The position numbers and the translations under genes are program-made. A stretch of 64,000 nucleotides of DNA, from contig CAWHYF010000001.1 in the NCBI GenBank assembly GCA_963833585.1, forward strand, positions 124,001 through 188,000, read 5' to 3'. Source of the DNA: Bog-756 sp963833585. GTDB taxonomy: Bacteria; Actinomycetota; Acidimicrobiia; Acidimicrobiales; RAAP-2. Shown piece after piece: positions 1 through 7,616 of this stretch. Below the pieces are notes generated by a model. That model was given only the letters and a program-made list of their open reading frames with translations. It was not told the DNA's origin and did no database searches. The number at the start of each line of letters is the position of its first letter. Position 1 is the first letter of the stretch.

Positions 1-219
1 GCTTCTGTTCTATGCAGGTACAAGCCCGCTCGGCGCCCCCGGGCGGATCTTCATTGCCGCAAGAAGCGCCGAAGAGTTTTGCCCTTCGCTGACATGGGTA
101 ACGGACTGGGAGCGGAGGCGCTCGTGGCCGCTGGCCAGATATCGGTTCATCCGGCCGGGCTACTGAGAGCCGCGCGGCAACAAAACGCCAGTAACGGACG
201 AGAGGTGGTCTTCCCCAAA

Positions 220-777
220 ATGCCCAACAAACGTCGCCGAACGGCTCAGGTCTTCGACTCGCTTGAAAATGCCACCGCGGTGGCTAGTGCCAAGGTGAGG
301 GAGGGTGTGGATAAGGCAGCCGTTGCCGGCGCGGAAGCGGTAGAACGGATTGCGACTCAAACAGTAGCTGCGCGAAAGGCGGCCAAGAAGCGGGCGACGG
401 CTGGCACCACGAAGGCCGGCGGAGCCAAGAAGGCCGCCAAGAAGCGGGCGGCGGCTGGCACCACGAAGGCCGGCGGAGCCAAGAAGGCCGCCAAGAAGCG
501 GGCGACGGCTGGCGTCACGAAGGCCGGCGGAGCCAAGAAGGCCGCCAAGAAGCGGGCGACGGCTGGCGCCACGAGGGCCGGCGGGGCCAAGAAGGCCGCC
601 AAGAAGCGGGCGACGGCTGGCGCCACGAGGGCCGGCGGGGCCAAGAAGGCCGCCAAGAAGCGGGCGACGGCTGGCACCACGAAGGCCGGCGGGGCCAAGA
701 AGGCCGCCAAGAAGCGGGCGACGGCTGGCACCACGAAGGCCGGCGGAGCCAAGAAGGCCGCGAGCCGCTCTTCTTAG
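220..777 (+). CDS. Histone H1-like Lys/Ala-rich repeat protein
   Basis: This 185-residue protein is probably a nucleoid-associated DNA-binding protein, comparable to the basic tails of bacterial histone H1-like proteins and mycobacterial HupB. Residues 1-50 form an Ala-rich segment likely to be helical. Residues 51-176 are seven copies of an 18-residue unit of the form AKKAAKKRATAGTTKAGG, followed by a partial copy and a SRSS end. The charge is strongly positive. The ATG at 220 is chosen because GAGAGGTGG lies about 12 bases upstream; a longer frame from TTG 79 has no basic character before residue 48 and no clear ribosome binding site. The DUF1206 gene starts 4 bases downstream, so the two are probably co-transcribed. 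The DNA-binding role is inferred from composition only. Confidence 0.75.
   Translation: MPNKRRRTAQVFDSLENATAVASAKVREGVDKAAVAGAEAVERIATQTVAARKAAKKRATAGTTKAGGAKKAAKKRAAAGTTKAGGAKKAAKKRATAGVTKAGGAKKAAKKRATAGATRAGGAKKAAKKRATAGATRAGGAKKAAKKRATAGTTKAGGAKKAAKKRATAGTTKAGGAKKAASRSS
370..747 (+). repeat. 54-bp coding tandem repeat, 7 copies
   Basis: Seven head-to-tail 54-bp units encode the 18-residue repeats of the H1-like protein. Units differ mostly at codons for Thr/Ala/Val and Lys/Arg in the second half of the unit, which suggests expansion by slippage or unequal recombination followed by point changes. Copy number is likely to vary between strains and may be misassembled from short reads. Confidence 0.95.
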
Positions 778-781
778 ACTC

Positions 782-1645
782 ATGTCTACAGTAACGGCCA
801 AGGTCCAAAGGCATCAGATGCCCTCGACAAAGGGCAAGAGCTGGTTTCGGGGGGTCGGGCGCATCGGGATCGGCTCCCGTGGAGTGATCTATCTGATCCT
901 GGCGTATCTAGCCTTCTATATTGCCCGACGGGGCAGCGCTCCGGCTCAGGCCGATAGCACCGGTGCAATCGAAGAGATCGGTCATCGCAGCGGTGGACCG
1001 GCACTGTTAGCCCTCCTGGCTGTCGGTCTCGGTTCGTACGCACTTTGGCGACTGATTGACGCCGTTCTGAGCCGAGAGGGCACCTTGAAACGTTTCGGCT
1101 CCGTCGCAATCGCCATCATCTACCTCTCACTTCTCGACCGAGCCGTCGAGCTGGCGGCCGGCCAAAAGACGAGCGGTGGCGCTTCTGCCAATCCTCAGCC
1201 GTTGGTGTTGAGGGTGTTGGGATGGCCAGCGGGCAAAGAAATCGTGGGAGCCGGAGGAGCGGTGCTAGTCATCGCAGGGGCTTCTTTGGGGCTGTGGGGC
1301 ATACTGCATCGCTACTCGAAGGACCTGGCGCTTGAGCGGGTGAGCCGCAGTTTGCGGGGGACGATTCGATCACTCGGGACATCGGGCGACCTAACTCGAG
1401 GATTTCTTCTCGCATTGGTCGGGGCGTATCCTGATCGGGACAGCAGCAAGCGGAAACCCTTCGCAGGCCAAGGGCATTGGTCAGGCCCTAAAGGCGCTCG
1501 TACGCCATTCGTATGGAGCAATCTTGGTTGGATTTGTGGCGATGGGACTTTTCTGCTTTGCCATTTACTCCGTCTTCGAGGCGCGCTACCGGCGGCTCTA
1601 GGACGGGACTCGATGGCCATTGGGCAACCAGCCCCGGCTTCCTAG
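782..1645 (+). CDS. DUF1206 membrane protein with 3' frameshift
   Basis: This is a DUF1206 family integral membrane protein of unknown function. The family has three copies of a roughly 70-residue unit with two membrane helices. Units 1 and 2 are intact (first helix near GVIYLILAYLAFYIA, second near ALLALLAVGLGSYALWRLID). In unit 3 the reading frame breaks after FLLALVGAY, near position 1430. Past that point the frame shown ends at 1645 with non-membrane sequence. Removing one C at 1430-1431 restores LIGTAASGNP, then a helix VGFVAMGLFCFAIYSVFEA, and a stop at 1599-1601, which is the normal family ending. So the gene is either truncated in this cell or carries a sequencing error. It starts 4 bases after the H1-like gene. 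Confidence 0.8.
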   Translation: MSTVTAKVQRHQMPSTKGKSWFRGVGRIGIGSRGVIYLILAYLAFYIARRGSAPAQADSTGAIEEIGHRSGGPALLALLAVGLGSYALWRLIDAVLSREGTLKRFGSVAIAIIYLSLLDRAVELAAGQKTSGGASANPQPLVLRVLGWPAGKEIVGAGGAVLVIAGASLGLWGILHRYSKDLALERVSRSLRGTIRSLGTSGDLTRGFLLALVGAYPDRDSSKRKPFAGQGHWSGPKGARTPFVWSNLGWICGDGTFLLCHLLRLRGALPAALGRDSMAIGQPAPAS

Positions 1646-1774
1646 GCCCCGTTTCCGGTGAGCCCTCACCATGGAGTTGACACTCCGGGCCTGAGGCGAT
1701 TATCGCCTGTCAGCCACGCCCATCAGGGGAAGATTCGGAACCGCACCAAGGGGGGATCTTGTACCGTTGCCTGC

Positions 1775-2125
1775 ATGGCAACCGTAGGACGAGTGGCCCC
1801 GATCCTTCCCGTCCGCGACCTCAATGTATCGCTTGATCACTACAAGCGACTTGGATTTGCGACTCGGAAGTATCTGGACCTGGGCTACGGATTCGCGGAA
1901 CGTGACGGCATCGAGATCCACCTCGGAGTTTCACAAAACTCCCTCCCGTCTGGACGTGGGCACTCGGTCTACCTCTTCGTCGACGATGCCGACGCGCTTG
2001 CGGAAGAGTGGCGAGCTGCAGGAGCCGAGGTCCACATGCCTGAGGATACTGAATGGGGTCAGCACGAGGGTACTCATGTGGATCCCGACGGGAACGTTCT
2101 CAGATTCGGCCCTCCAACAGGGTGA
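1775..2125 (+). CDS. VOC family (glyoxalase/bleomycin resistance-like) protein
   Basis: A 116-residue member of the vicinal oxygen chelate superfamily, with the beta-alpha-beta-beta-beta modules typical of glyoxalase and bleomycin-binding proteins. Visible are the N-terminal strand APILPVRDLNVSLDHYKRLG, the central YLFVDDADALAEEWRAAGAE and the C-terminal DPDGNVLRFG signature. The usual family length is 110-130 residues. The ATG at 1775 places the first strand correctly; a purine-rich AAGGGGGGA lies about 18 bases upstream, so the ribosome binding site is not ideal. The DPDGN motif resembles bleomycin-binding or dioxygenase-type members, but substrate and metal use cannot be told. Confidence 0.85.
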   Translation: MATVGRVAPILPVRDLNVSLDHYKRLGFATRKYLDLGYGFAERDGIEIHLGVSQNSLPSGRGHSVYLFVDDADALAEEWRAAGAEVHMPEDTEWGQHEGTHVDPDGNVLRFGPPTG

Positions 2126-2258
2126 AGGGCATGCCCTACACCACCGGGTCGGTGGGACACTGTGGAAGGTCACGTGGGCGCGTGACGACGGAACAGTGCC
2201 ACAACAGTGTCTCGCCGGTGAGCATGCACCACCGGTGGCGAGGATCGGGAGCAATGAG

Positions 2259-2774
2259 ATGGCCGAAATGGAGCCGGTGACGACGCTAAGTACATTCAGC
2301 AGTCCGAATGCAACGCCGACTGACTGGTCTGCGGGCCGTGAGCTCTTGGTAACTGCCGAGTTGTACTGGCTCTCAACTGTTCGACCCGACGGGCGTCCGC
2401 ACGTAACGCCGTTGCTCGGAGTCTGGCTCGAAGGAGCGCTGCACTTCTGCACGGGACCCAACGAACGTAAGTCGAAGAACCTTGCGGGGAATCCCAGATG
2501 CGTACTCACGACTGGTAACAACACCCTTGACGGGCTCGATCTCGTCCTAGAAGGAACCGCCGAGCTGGTCGCTGACCCAGCGTTGTTGAAGCGTGTCGCA
2601 GACAATTACGAGTCGAAGTACGGACCACATTTCACATCGCCGCAGGGAACATGGTCGGGACTCGGAGGCGCCATCCGGGGGGCAGAGATTCCCCTGTATC
2701 GAGTTGCCCCGGAGACGGCATTCGGATTTGGAAAGGGGGGCATCTACAGCCAGACCCGGTGGGTCTTCTCGTAG
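2259..2774 (+). CDS. Pyridoxamine 5'-phosphate oxidase-like FMN/F420-binding protein
   Basis: A 171-residue split-barrel protein of the pyridoxamine 5'-phosphate oxidase-like superfamily, which in actinobacteria includes FMN- and F420-dependent reductases. The segment ELYWLSTVRPDGRPHVTPL at about residues 31-49 is the typical first strand pair, and ALHFCTGPNERKSKNLAGNP is the cofactor-phosphate region. The C-terminal RVAPETAFGFGKG is the usual end of these general-stress type proteins. The ATG at 2259 is preceded by AGGATCGGGAGC; a second ATG nine bases later is possible. It lies 133 bases after the VOC gene. The cofactor is not decided by the sequence. Confidence 0.85.
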   Translation: MAEMEPVTTLSTFSSPNATPTDWSAGRELLVTAELYWLSTVRPDGRPHVTPLLGVWLEGALHFCTGPNERKSKNLAGNPRCVLTTGNNTLDGLDLVLEGTAELVADPALLKRVADNYESKYGPHFTSPQGTWSGLGGAIRGAEIPLYRVAPETAFGFGKGGIYSQTRWVFS

Positions 2775-2900
2775 ACCTCACTGTCCCCTACCGGGTGCGC
2801 GGCAGTTATTGATCGTGGGCGGACCGGCGTATTGGTGGCAGTCTGTCGCTGGCTTGGCAGGTCGCCGATTCGCACCTGAGCATTCAGATACTGTGAGGGC

Positions 2901-3365
2901 ATGGTGACCTCAACCTCTTGGCTGCCTGACCAAGAGGAACCAGCCGCTGGCCCACGCACCCCTCGTACGTGGGTGGGCTGGGTTCTCACTCTGTCCTCAT
3001 TCGCTTTGATGGTGAGCGCAGCCGTGGCCGCATTTGCCCCCTTCAGCGTCAACATAGGGCTAGGAGTGACGCTCCAGTGCGACAGGCCGCTGATGCTGGC
3101 CTTTGCCTCCGATGAGACTGGCACCTGCCGGTGGTCAATGGCTCAGTCCCGGTGCATCCTGGCGCTGATGCTGGTTCTCTTGGCGCTGGTGTTGGTTGCT
3201 GTGGCGCTCATCCGGCTCAGTCGCAACTCCTACGACAACGACCGGTTCGTCCTGGGGCTGGGACAACTGCTCCTGTTGGGTCTCTCCGGGGCGGGTTCCC
3301 TGGCACTGGTCGGGCTGTCGGTTGCAGCACTCACTGTCGGTCCGGGTGGCAGTCAAGGTATCTGA
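2901..3365 (+). CDS. Small membrane protein, unknown function
   Basis: A 154-residue protein not assigned to a family. After a short hydrophilic N-terminus rich in Pro and Glu there are three hydrophobic segments, roughly residues 26-50, 84-103 and 117-143. An extracytoplasmic loop with two Cys (CDRPLMLAFASDETGTC) sits between the first and second, so a disulfide is possible. Start ATG 2901 is preceded by GTGAGGGC. It ends just before a region carrying a recombinase remnant. Confidence 0.65.
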   Translation: MVTSTSWLPDQEEPAAGPRTPRTWVGWVLTLSSFALMVSAAVAAFAPFSVNIGLGVTLQCDRPLMLAFASDETGTCRWSMAQSRCILALMLVLLALVLVAVALIRLSRNSYDNDRFVLGLGQLLLLGLSGAGSLALVGLSVAALTVGPGGSQGI

Positions 3366-3447
3366 TCCCACCAGCGTCTGTACCGGCGTAGCGCACCGAT
3401 GGGCGCGGTCCATCGGCAGGCAGGCCTGGCTCGCGGTTGTCTGCCCC

Positions 3448-3546
3448 GATATGCTCCGAGCGCATTCGTCATGGTCGCTTGGCGCAGGAGTGTCCCTCCG
3501 GGACATCCAGATCGCTGCTCGGCATGCGGATCCGAGGACCACGACT
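3448..3546 (+). pseudogene. Tyrosine recombinase C-terminal remnant
   Basis: A stretch of about 33 codons reads DMLRAHSSWSLGAGVSLRDI and then QIAARHADPRTTT. This matches the end of the catalytic domain of phage-type tyrosine integrases, which usually run HMLRATFI, GVPLRDVQIAARHADPRTTT and then the nucleophilic Tyr. Here the first catalytic His is Asp and the sequence after RTTT is RNAF instead of the usual IYDR, so the tyrosine is gone. No start or upstream integrase domain is visible in this frame. It is a decayed fragment of an integrase and the only direct trace of a mobile element in the window. Confidence 0.65.
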
Positions 3547-3700
3547 CGGAACGCCTTTGACCTGGTCCAAGGCGAAGTCGAGCGGCCGTCGCTTCTTCGC
3601 AATGCCGGGGCGCTGCCTTCGGGTCGATGACCCGGCTTGCAGTGTCAGACCGATGAGGGCGAGAGGTCTGATCGACCAGCGACTAGGCGAGGAACGACAG

Positions 3701-4522
3701 ATGACCACAGCCGGATCGACCAACGCGGCGGAGCAGCGCCGGTGGAACAACTACTACTGGGCCTCGGTTTGGCCACGTCGCGAGCAGCTCACCGCGGTGG
3801 TCACCGACCTTGTGCTCGATCGCGCCGGTCTTTTGCCCGGAACACGGGTCCTCGACATTGGCCCCGGTGCCGGAATTTCTTCGATCGCCGCCGCGGGGCG
3901 CGTCGGTGAGTCCGGTTCAGTGACCGGGGTCGACATCTCGGTCCCGCTCGCGGAGTTCGCGACGCGTCGGGCCCGTGAGCTTGAACTCGCCAACGTGAAG
4001 GTCGTCGTCGCCGACATGCAGGAGGGCACGGTCGATGGCGCACCGTTCGACGCCGCAATCAGCCAGTTCGGAGTGATGTTCTTCGACGAACCGACTGTTG
4101 CCTTCACGAACATCCGCCGACATCTCCGCCCGGGCGCCCCCTTTGCGTTCGCGTGCTGGCAGTCCCTCGAATCGAATCTCTGGCACATCAACCATGTCCT
4201 GGCGCCGTTCCTCCCTCCCCGTGGCGCCCTCGCCCCGGGCAAGAGCCCGGCGGGGCCGTTCAGTCTCGGGAGCCCGGATGGGACGAGGTCGGTTCTCGTA
4301 CACGCCGGATGGAGGGAGATCGAGCGAGAATCATTCGAGGTGACAGTCGCGGTCGAGCGTGACGCAATCTTTGATGACGGCCAGCTCAGGTTTCTCGGCG
4401 TCACCGACGATCGGATCGACGAGGCGCGCGCAGCGGTCGAGGACCATCTCGCCCGGATGAAGCGGCCCGACGGACGGTACGGCGCACCCCTCGCAATCCA
4501 GATATTCGTCGCCACCGCGTGA
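3701..4522 (+). CDS. Class I SAM-dependent methyltransferase
   Basis: A 273-residue methyltransferase with a Rossmann fold for S-adenosylmethionine. Motif I is VLDIGPGAGISSIAAAG at about residues 46-62. The acidic loop after strand 2 is VTGVDIS, and motif IV is FDAAISQFGVMFF. The segment near SQFGVMFFDEP followed by RRHLRPG is typical of UbiE/COQ5-like methyltransferases acting on small molecules. ATG 3701 is chosen because GGCGAGGAACG lies 6-15 bases upstream; the open frame extends back to 3437 through the recombinase remnant but has no family similarity there. The substrate is unknown. Confidence 0.9.
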   Translation: MTTAGSTNAAEQRRWNNYYWASVWPRREQLTAVVTDLVLDRAGLLPGTRVLDIGPGAGISSIAAAGRVGESGSVTGVDISVPLAEFATRRARELELANVKVVVADMQEGTVDGAPFDAAISQFGVMFFDEPTVAFTNIRRHLRPGAPFAFACWQSLESNLWHINHVLAPFLPPRGALAPGKSPAGPFSLGSPDGTRSVLVHAGWREIERESFEVTVAVERDAIFDDGQLRFLGVTDDRIDEARAAVEDHLARMKRPDGRYGAPLAIQIFVATA

Positions 4523-4801
4523 ACCCTCGGGGGTGCAGACCAGCGTCGATGCGCCTCAGTATCGACGTCCACACAACTCTTGACCAGGCCGACGTGGCTC
4601 GATGCGCACCCCGGCGACTCGGTTGTCGATGGCCCGCATGCCGGTTGGTGCCGGACCCCAGAGCACAGGGCCGATGGGAACCTCGCTCAACGGGACTCGC
4701 TGCAGACGCCCCCACCACCCCTACCTACGAGGGGCAGGGGAGGCAGGTGTGATGGGGGCAGAATCTAGCGTACCGGTGTTACGGTCCTCCTGAGGTCAAG
4801 G

Positions 4802-4815
4802 GTTCACCCGTGAAC
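4802..4815. promoter_or_regulatory. 14-bp palindrome GTTCACCCGTGAAC
   Basis: The two 6-base arms GTTCAC and GTGAAC are perfect inverted copies separated by CC. The spacer is too short for a stable RNA hairpin, so a dimeric repressor site is more likely. It lies 3 bases before a long hairpin. No regulator can be assigned. Confidence 0.4.
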
Positions 4816-4818
4816 GGG

Positions 4819-4903
4819 GGGATGGGGCATCTGCCGGCGAGAGGCGGAATCACGCCGGCAGAGCCCATCCCGAGAGGGTGGCCGTGCGGGAACGCGGCCA
4901 CCC
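4819..4903. other. Two strong adjacent GC-rich hairpins
   Basis: Hairpin 1 pairs 4819-4826 with 4864-4871 (8 bp) and 4830-4839 with 4853-4862 (10 bp), with a 3x1 internal loop and a 13-base loop. Hairpin 2 pairs 4876-4884 with 4895-4903 (9 bp, 10-base loop) only 4 bases later. The pair could be a structured leader RNA for the downstream protease, a small RNA, or a terminator-like element. No T-run follows, so simple intrinsic termination is unlikely, and I could not match it to a known riboswitch. Confidence 0.5.
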
Positions 4904-5123
4904 CTGCACCCCCTGGTCTACCACCCAAACGAACGATCGGTCGACGGACCGGAGCCTGGCACCGAGGAATCCGCACAGACGCTCGGCCCCGTCCTGGGCT
5001 GCTTCCACCGAGCGCCGGCCGGCGCGTCACGCATAGATAGCCAGGTGCCTGACCAGCGATTTCGTGTTCGGGCGGCGGTGCCGAAAACGTCTAGCGTCTC
5101 GATTTGCCCCCCCTCGGATGAGG

Positions 5124-5157
5124 ATTACTGAAATTCCTGTATAAGTAATTAAGTAAT
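5124..5157. promoter_or_regulatory. AT-rich repeat upstream of the serine protease
   Basis: In an otherwise GC-rich window this stretch contains ATTACT, then TATAAG at 5140-5145, then two copies of AGTAAT spaced 8 bases apart, so the first element is an inverted match to the other two. TATAAG could be a -10 box, although no good -35 lies 16-18 bases upstream. It may be the promoter and operator of the gene starting at 5173. Confidence 0.4.
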
Positions 5158-5172
5158 CGTCAGAGGAGTGGC

Positions 5173-6165
5173 ATGACTGATACTCTCACCCGCTCAACCG
5201 AAGCTGGAGTTGCTGCGCTGGACGCGTACTCCCAGGTTGTCGTCTCTGTCGCGGAACAACTGACCCCTCGGGTCGCTGCGGTGCAGGTGGCCCGCCGCCG
5301 CCGTGATGGGGGCATCGCTGCCGGCGCAGGTTCGGCGGTTGTGTTCACGAACGATGGCTTCTTGCTGACCAACGCCCACGTGGTCGGGAATGCAGAGGCC
5401 GGTCGAGCCGCGTTCGCCGACGGCACAACCATCCCTTTCCGCGTCGTTGGTAGCGACCCCTTGTCCGACTTGGCCGTGGTCCGAGTCGACGGCGCTACCC
5501 CCGCACCTGCGGAGTTGGGTGAGGCCTCGCAACTAAGAGTGGGACAACTGGTGGTGGCGGTCGGCAACCCTCTCGGACTGGCCGGCACAATTACCGCAGG
5601 GGTCGTCAGTGCCTTGGGCCGCTCACTGCCGACTCGAGCGGGGGAAAACATTCGCATCGTCGATGACGTCATTCAGACCGACGCCGCGCTGAATCCGGGG
5701 AACTCGGGCGGGGCACTGGTCGCTGCCTCGGGTCAGGTCGTGGGCATCAACACCGCGGTGGCCGGGGTCGGGGTCGGCCTCGCCATCCCCATCAACGGCA
5801 TCACCCGACAGATCATCGCCACCCTCATGGCCGAAGGCCGTGTCCGCCGGGCCTACCTGGGCTTGGCCGGGACACCAGCCCCACTCCCTCCGCCCTTGGC
5901 CATTCGACTCAGTCAGAAGACCGGTATGCGTATCGAGCAGGTCGTATCGGAAGGACCAGCCGCCAGGGCGGGGCTGCGGCCCCACGACCTCTTGGTCAGT
6001 GCCAACGGCGCAGCGGTCACGGATGCCCAGTCATTGCAGCGACTGATGCTCGACGAGGCGATCGGTCAGCCATTGGCGTTGACGGTGCTCCGGTCCGAAG
6101 CCCTGTTCGATGTGACGGTGAGACCGGAAGAGCTGCGCAGCGGCGGCACGGGAGTTTCGCCATGA
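5173..6165 (+). CDS. HtrA/DegP-type trypsin-like serine protease with PDZ domain
   Basis: A 330-residue S1C-family serine protease. The catalytic triad is His69 in TNAHVVG, Asp99 in SDLAV and Ser178 in NPGNSGGAL. A single PDZ domain covers about residues 228-320 (GLAGTPAPL through ARAGLRPHDLLVSANGAAV). These proteases cleave misfolded proteins and are regulated by PDZ binding of C-terminal peptides. There is no N-terminal signal peptide or membrane helix, whereas most actinobacterial HtrA proteins have one, so this copy is probably cytoplasmic. ATG 5173 is preceded by AGAGGAG at 5162-5168. An AT-rich repeat lies directly upstream and may control it. Confidence 0.92.
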   Translation: MTDTLTRSTEAGVAALDAYSQVVVSVAEQLTPRVAAVQVARRRRDGGIAAGAGSAVVFTNDGFLLTNAHVVGNAEAGRAAFADGTTIPFRVVGSDPLSDLAVVRVDGATPAPAELGEASQLRVGQLVVAVGNPLGLAGTITAGVVSALGRSLPTRAGENIRIVDDVIQTDAALNPGNSGGALVAASGQVVGINTAVAGVGVGLAIPINGITRQIIATLMAEGRVRRAYLGLAGTPAPLPPPLAIRLSQKTGMRIEQVVSEGPAARAGLRPHDLLVSANGAAVTDAQSLQRLMLDEAIGQPLALTVLRSEALFDVTVRPEELRSGGTGVSP

Positions 6166-6406
6166 TTTACACCGCCCCAATCCAACTCATCTAACTGCCG
6201 TCCCCGACGCCGCGATGTCACGTTGGCTGAGCGGAGCACACTCCGCATGCCTCGGCCTTTCAGACGATGGCAACGATTTCCACAGACATCGCTGTGCTCG
6301 GAAAGCATCCGATATGAGGCCTCGTTCGGAACGCACTCACAGCCGCCCGAGCGCCGGGGTGAATATTGGACTTCAATGGGGCGACCTCACTGAAAAGGAG
6401 ACACAT

Positions 6407-6691
6407 ATGGCTTATGGAGTGATCCACGTCTTTCCCGGCGGCACGAAGGACCAGTACGACAAGACTCTGGCCGCGGTTCACCCGGCCGCCGGCCTACCCG
6501 AGGGCCAGATCTTCCATGCTGCCGGCGCCTCTGCTGGAGGCTGGACCATTGTGGCGATCCACACCTCAAAGGAAAACTGGGAAAAGTTCAGGGACGAAAC
6601 GCTCATGCCTCGGATGCAACAGGGAGTCGAGGGTGGCTTCCAGAGCCCGCCTGAAGAATCTGGTTTCGAGGTCCACAACCTTCAGCAATAG
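6407..6691 (+). CDS. Small conserved-type protein, possible dimeric alpha-beta barrel
   Basis: A 94-residue protein of unknown function. The pattern AYGVIHVFPGGTKDQYDKTL, GWTIVAIHTSKENWEKFRDE, then a final helix and strand resembles the dimeric alpha-beta barrel fold of antibiotic-biosynthesis-monooxygenase and EthD-like proteins. No catalytic residues can be named. The start is secure: ATG 6407 has AAAGGAG at 6394-6400 with 6-base spacing, the best ribosome binding site in this part of the window, which suggests good expression. It stands alone, about 240 bases after the protease gene. Confidence 0.75.
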   Translation: MAYGVIHVFPGGTKDQYDKTLAAVHPAAGLPEGQIFHAAGASAGGWTIVAIHTSKENWEKFRDETLMPRMQQGVEGGFQSPPEESGFEVHNLQQ

Positions 6692-7043
6692 ACGTCCGGA
6701 ACCCAATTCCCATCGCGATCGATTCGACCGGCTGGCGGCGCCCTGGCCGGAGCTTTGACCGTGCTGGACGGCAGCCGGATCGGCCCCGGTGCCAATCACC
6801 AGACTCCAGTGTGCCCAGCCGTCCGACGTGTCGTTCAAACGGCCACGCCACTCGGTCAGGAGGGGGGCACTGCCGGGTCTTGCCCGCCCCCCGCATGGAT
6901 CAGGCGGAAAGGGACTGAACGCCTCGCTGTCGTGAGTGAGCCGCACAAAGAGGGCCACGGTAGGTCGAAGAAGTGGCCCTTCGTTCAGGAAGGGGCTCAT
7001 TGAGAGGGCCGGCCAGGGCTACAGGCCCGCAAGACACGATCAC
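6692..7043. other. Intergenic, nothing recognised
   Basis: Open frames exist on both strands but none has a plausible start, codon usage or recognisable motif. No strong hairpin or repeat is seen. Confidence 0.5.
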
Positions 7044-7253
7044 CTACAACTCCTGTTCGTCGATCAGCACACGTCCATCCATTTCCCATCCGCCATCGCA
7101 CGTCCAGCACCGCAAGACGGCGTGAACCTCGGGCCTTTCGGGAGTAGTAGCGAGCAGCCAGCGAACGTCCAAGCTGCCGCAGGTGGGGCACGTCGAGGTC
7201 ACGATTTCGACCGATCTGACGGCGGTCGACAACTTAGCCGGGGCATTTCTCAA
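7044..7253 (-). CDS. Small four-Cys zinc-ribbon protein
   Basis: A reading frame of up to 69 codons with two Cys pairs: CPTCGSLDVRWLL and, about 26 residues later, CWTCDGGWEMD. This spacing is that of a zinc ribbon. The C-terminus GRVLIDEQEL is short and acidic. The start is uncertain: TTG at 7253 has only a weak GCGAGG nearby, and a later GTG is possible. A similar CPSC...CSAC mini-protein is found at 15627-15773. No function is assigned; it could be a nucleic-acid or protein-binding accessory factor. Confidence 0.5.
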   Translation of the reverse strand: MRNAPAKLSTAVRSVEIVTSTCPTCGSLDVRWLLATTPERPEVHAVLRCWTCDGGWEMDGRVLIDEQEL

Positions 7254-7616
7254 ACCTCGCTACTTGTCGAAAGAGGTAACCCCGAGCCTAGGCCCATGGC
7301 CACTCGGTTGTCGATGGACGGATCGTGTAGGCCGAAGCCCGGAGCGCGATTGCAGGTTACTGAGCCACCGACGGCCCGCTCGTCGAAGAATGACATCGGG
7401 TCCACGCCCAATCCTCGGCCGCATTTGAGGCCGTGTCGATTGGACGTCACGGTGGCGTTAGCACCCGAGCTTGCGTATGCCGTGAGCCCGCCCGGAGCGA
7501 TTGTGATACCGAAGGATCGGCAACGGTAATGGCCGGTCCTGCCACTCGGGTGATCAGAGCCTCATTGCCCGGATCGGCGAGGCCGACGCCACTGACGACC
7601 GGCCTGCAGGCGGGAT
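7254..7616. other. Intergenic, nothing recognised
   Basis: The stretch lies downstream of the secreted repeat protein on the minus strand and upstream of the zinc-ribbon gene. No gene, terminator hairpin or repeat was identified. Confidence 0.5.

Larger units (their letters stand above)
4523..5172 (+). other. 650-base intergenic region with stacked palindromes
   Basis: No convincing gene is seen on either strand. Positions 4801-4903 hold three consecutive inverted repeats, described separately, and 5124-5157 holds an AT-rich repeat just before the protease gene. The rest (4523-4800 and 4904-5120) shows no recognisable structure. Confidence 0.6.

Noticed and set aside
160..801. Long minus-strand frame opposite the H1-like gene
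   Set aside because: It is a mirror of the 54-bp repeat, has no ribosome binding site, and the Lys/Ala repeat on the plus strand is the meaningful reading.
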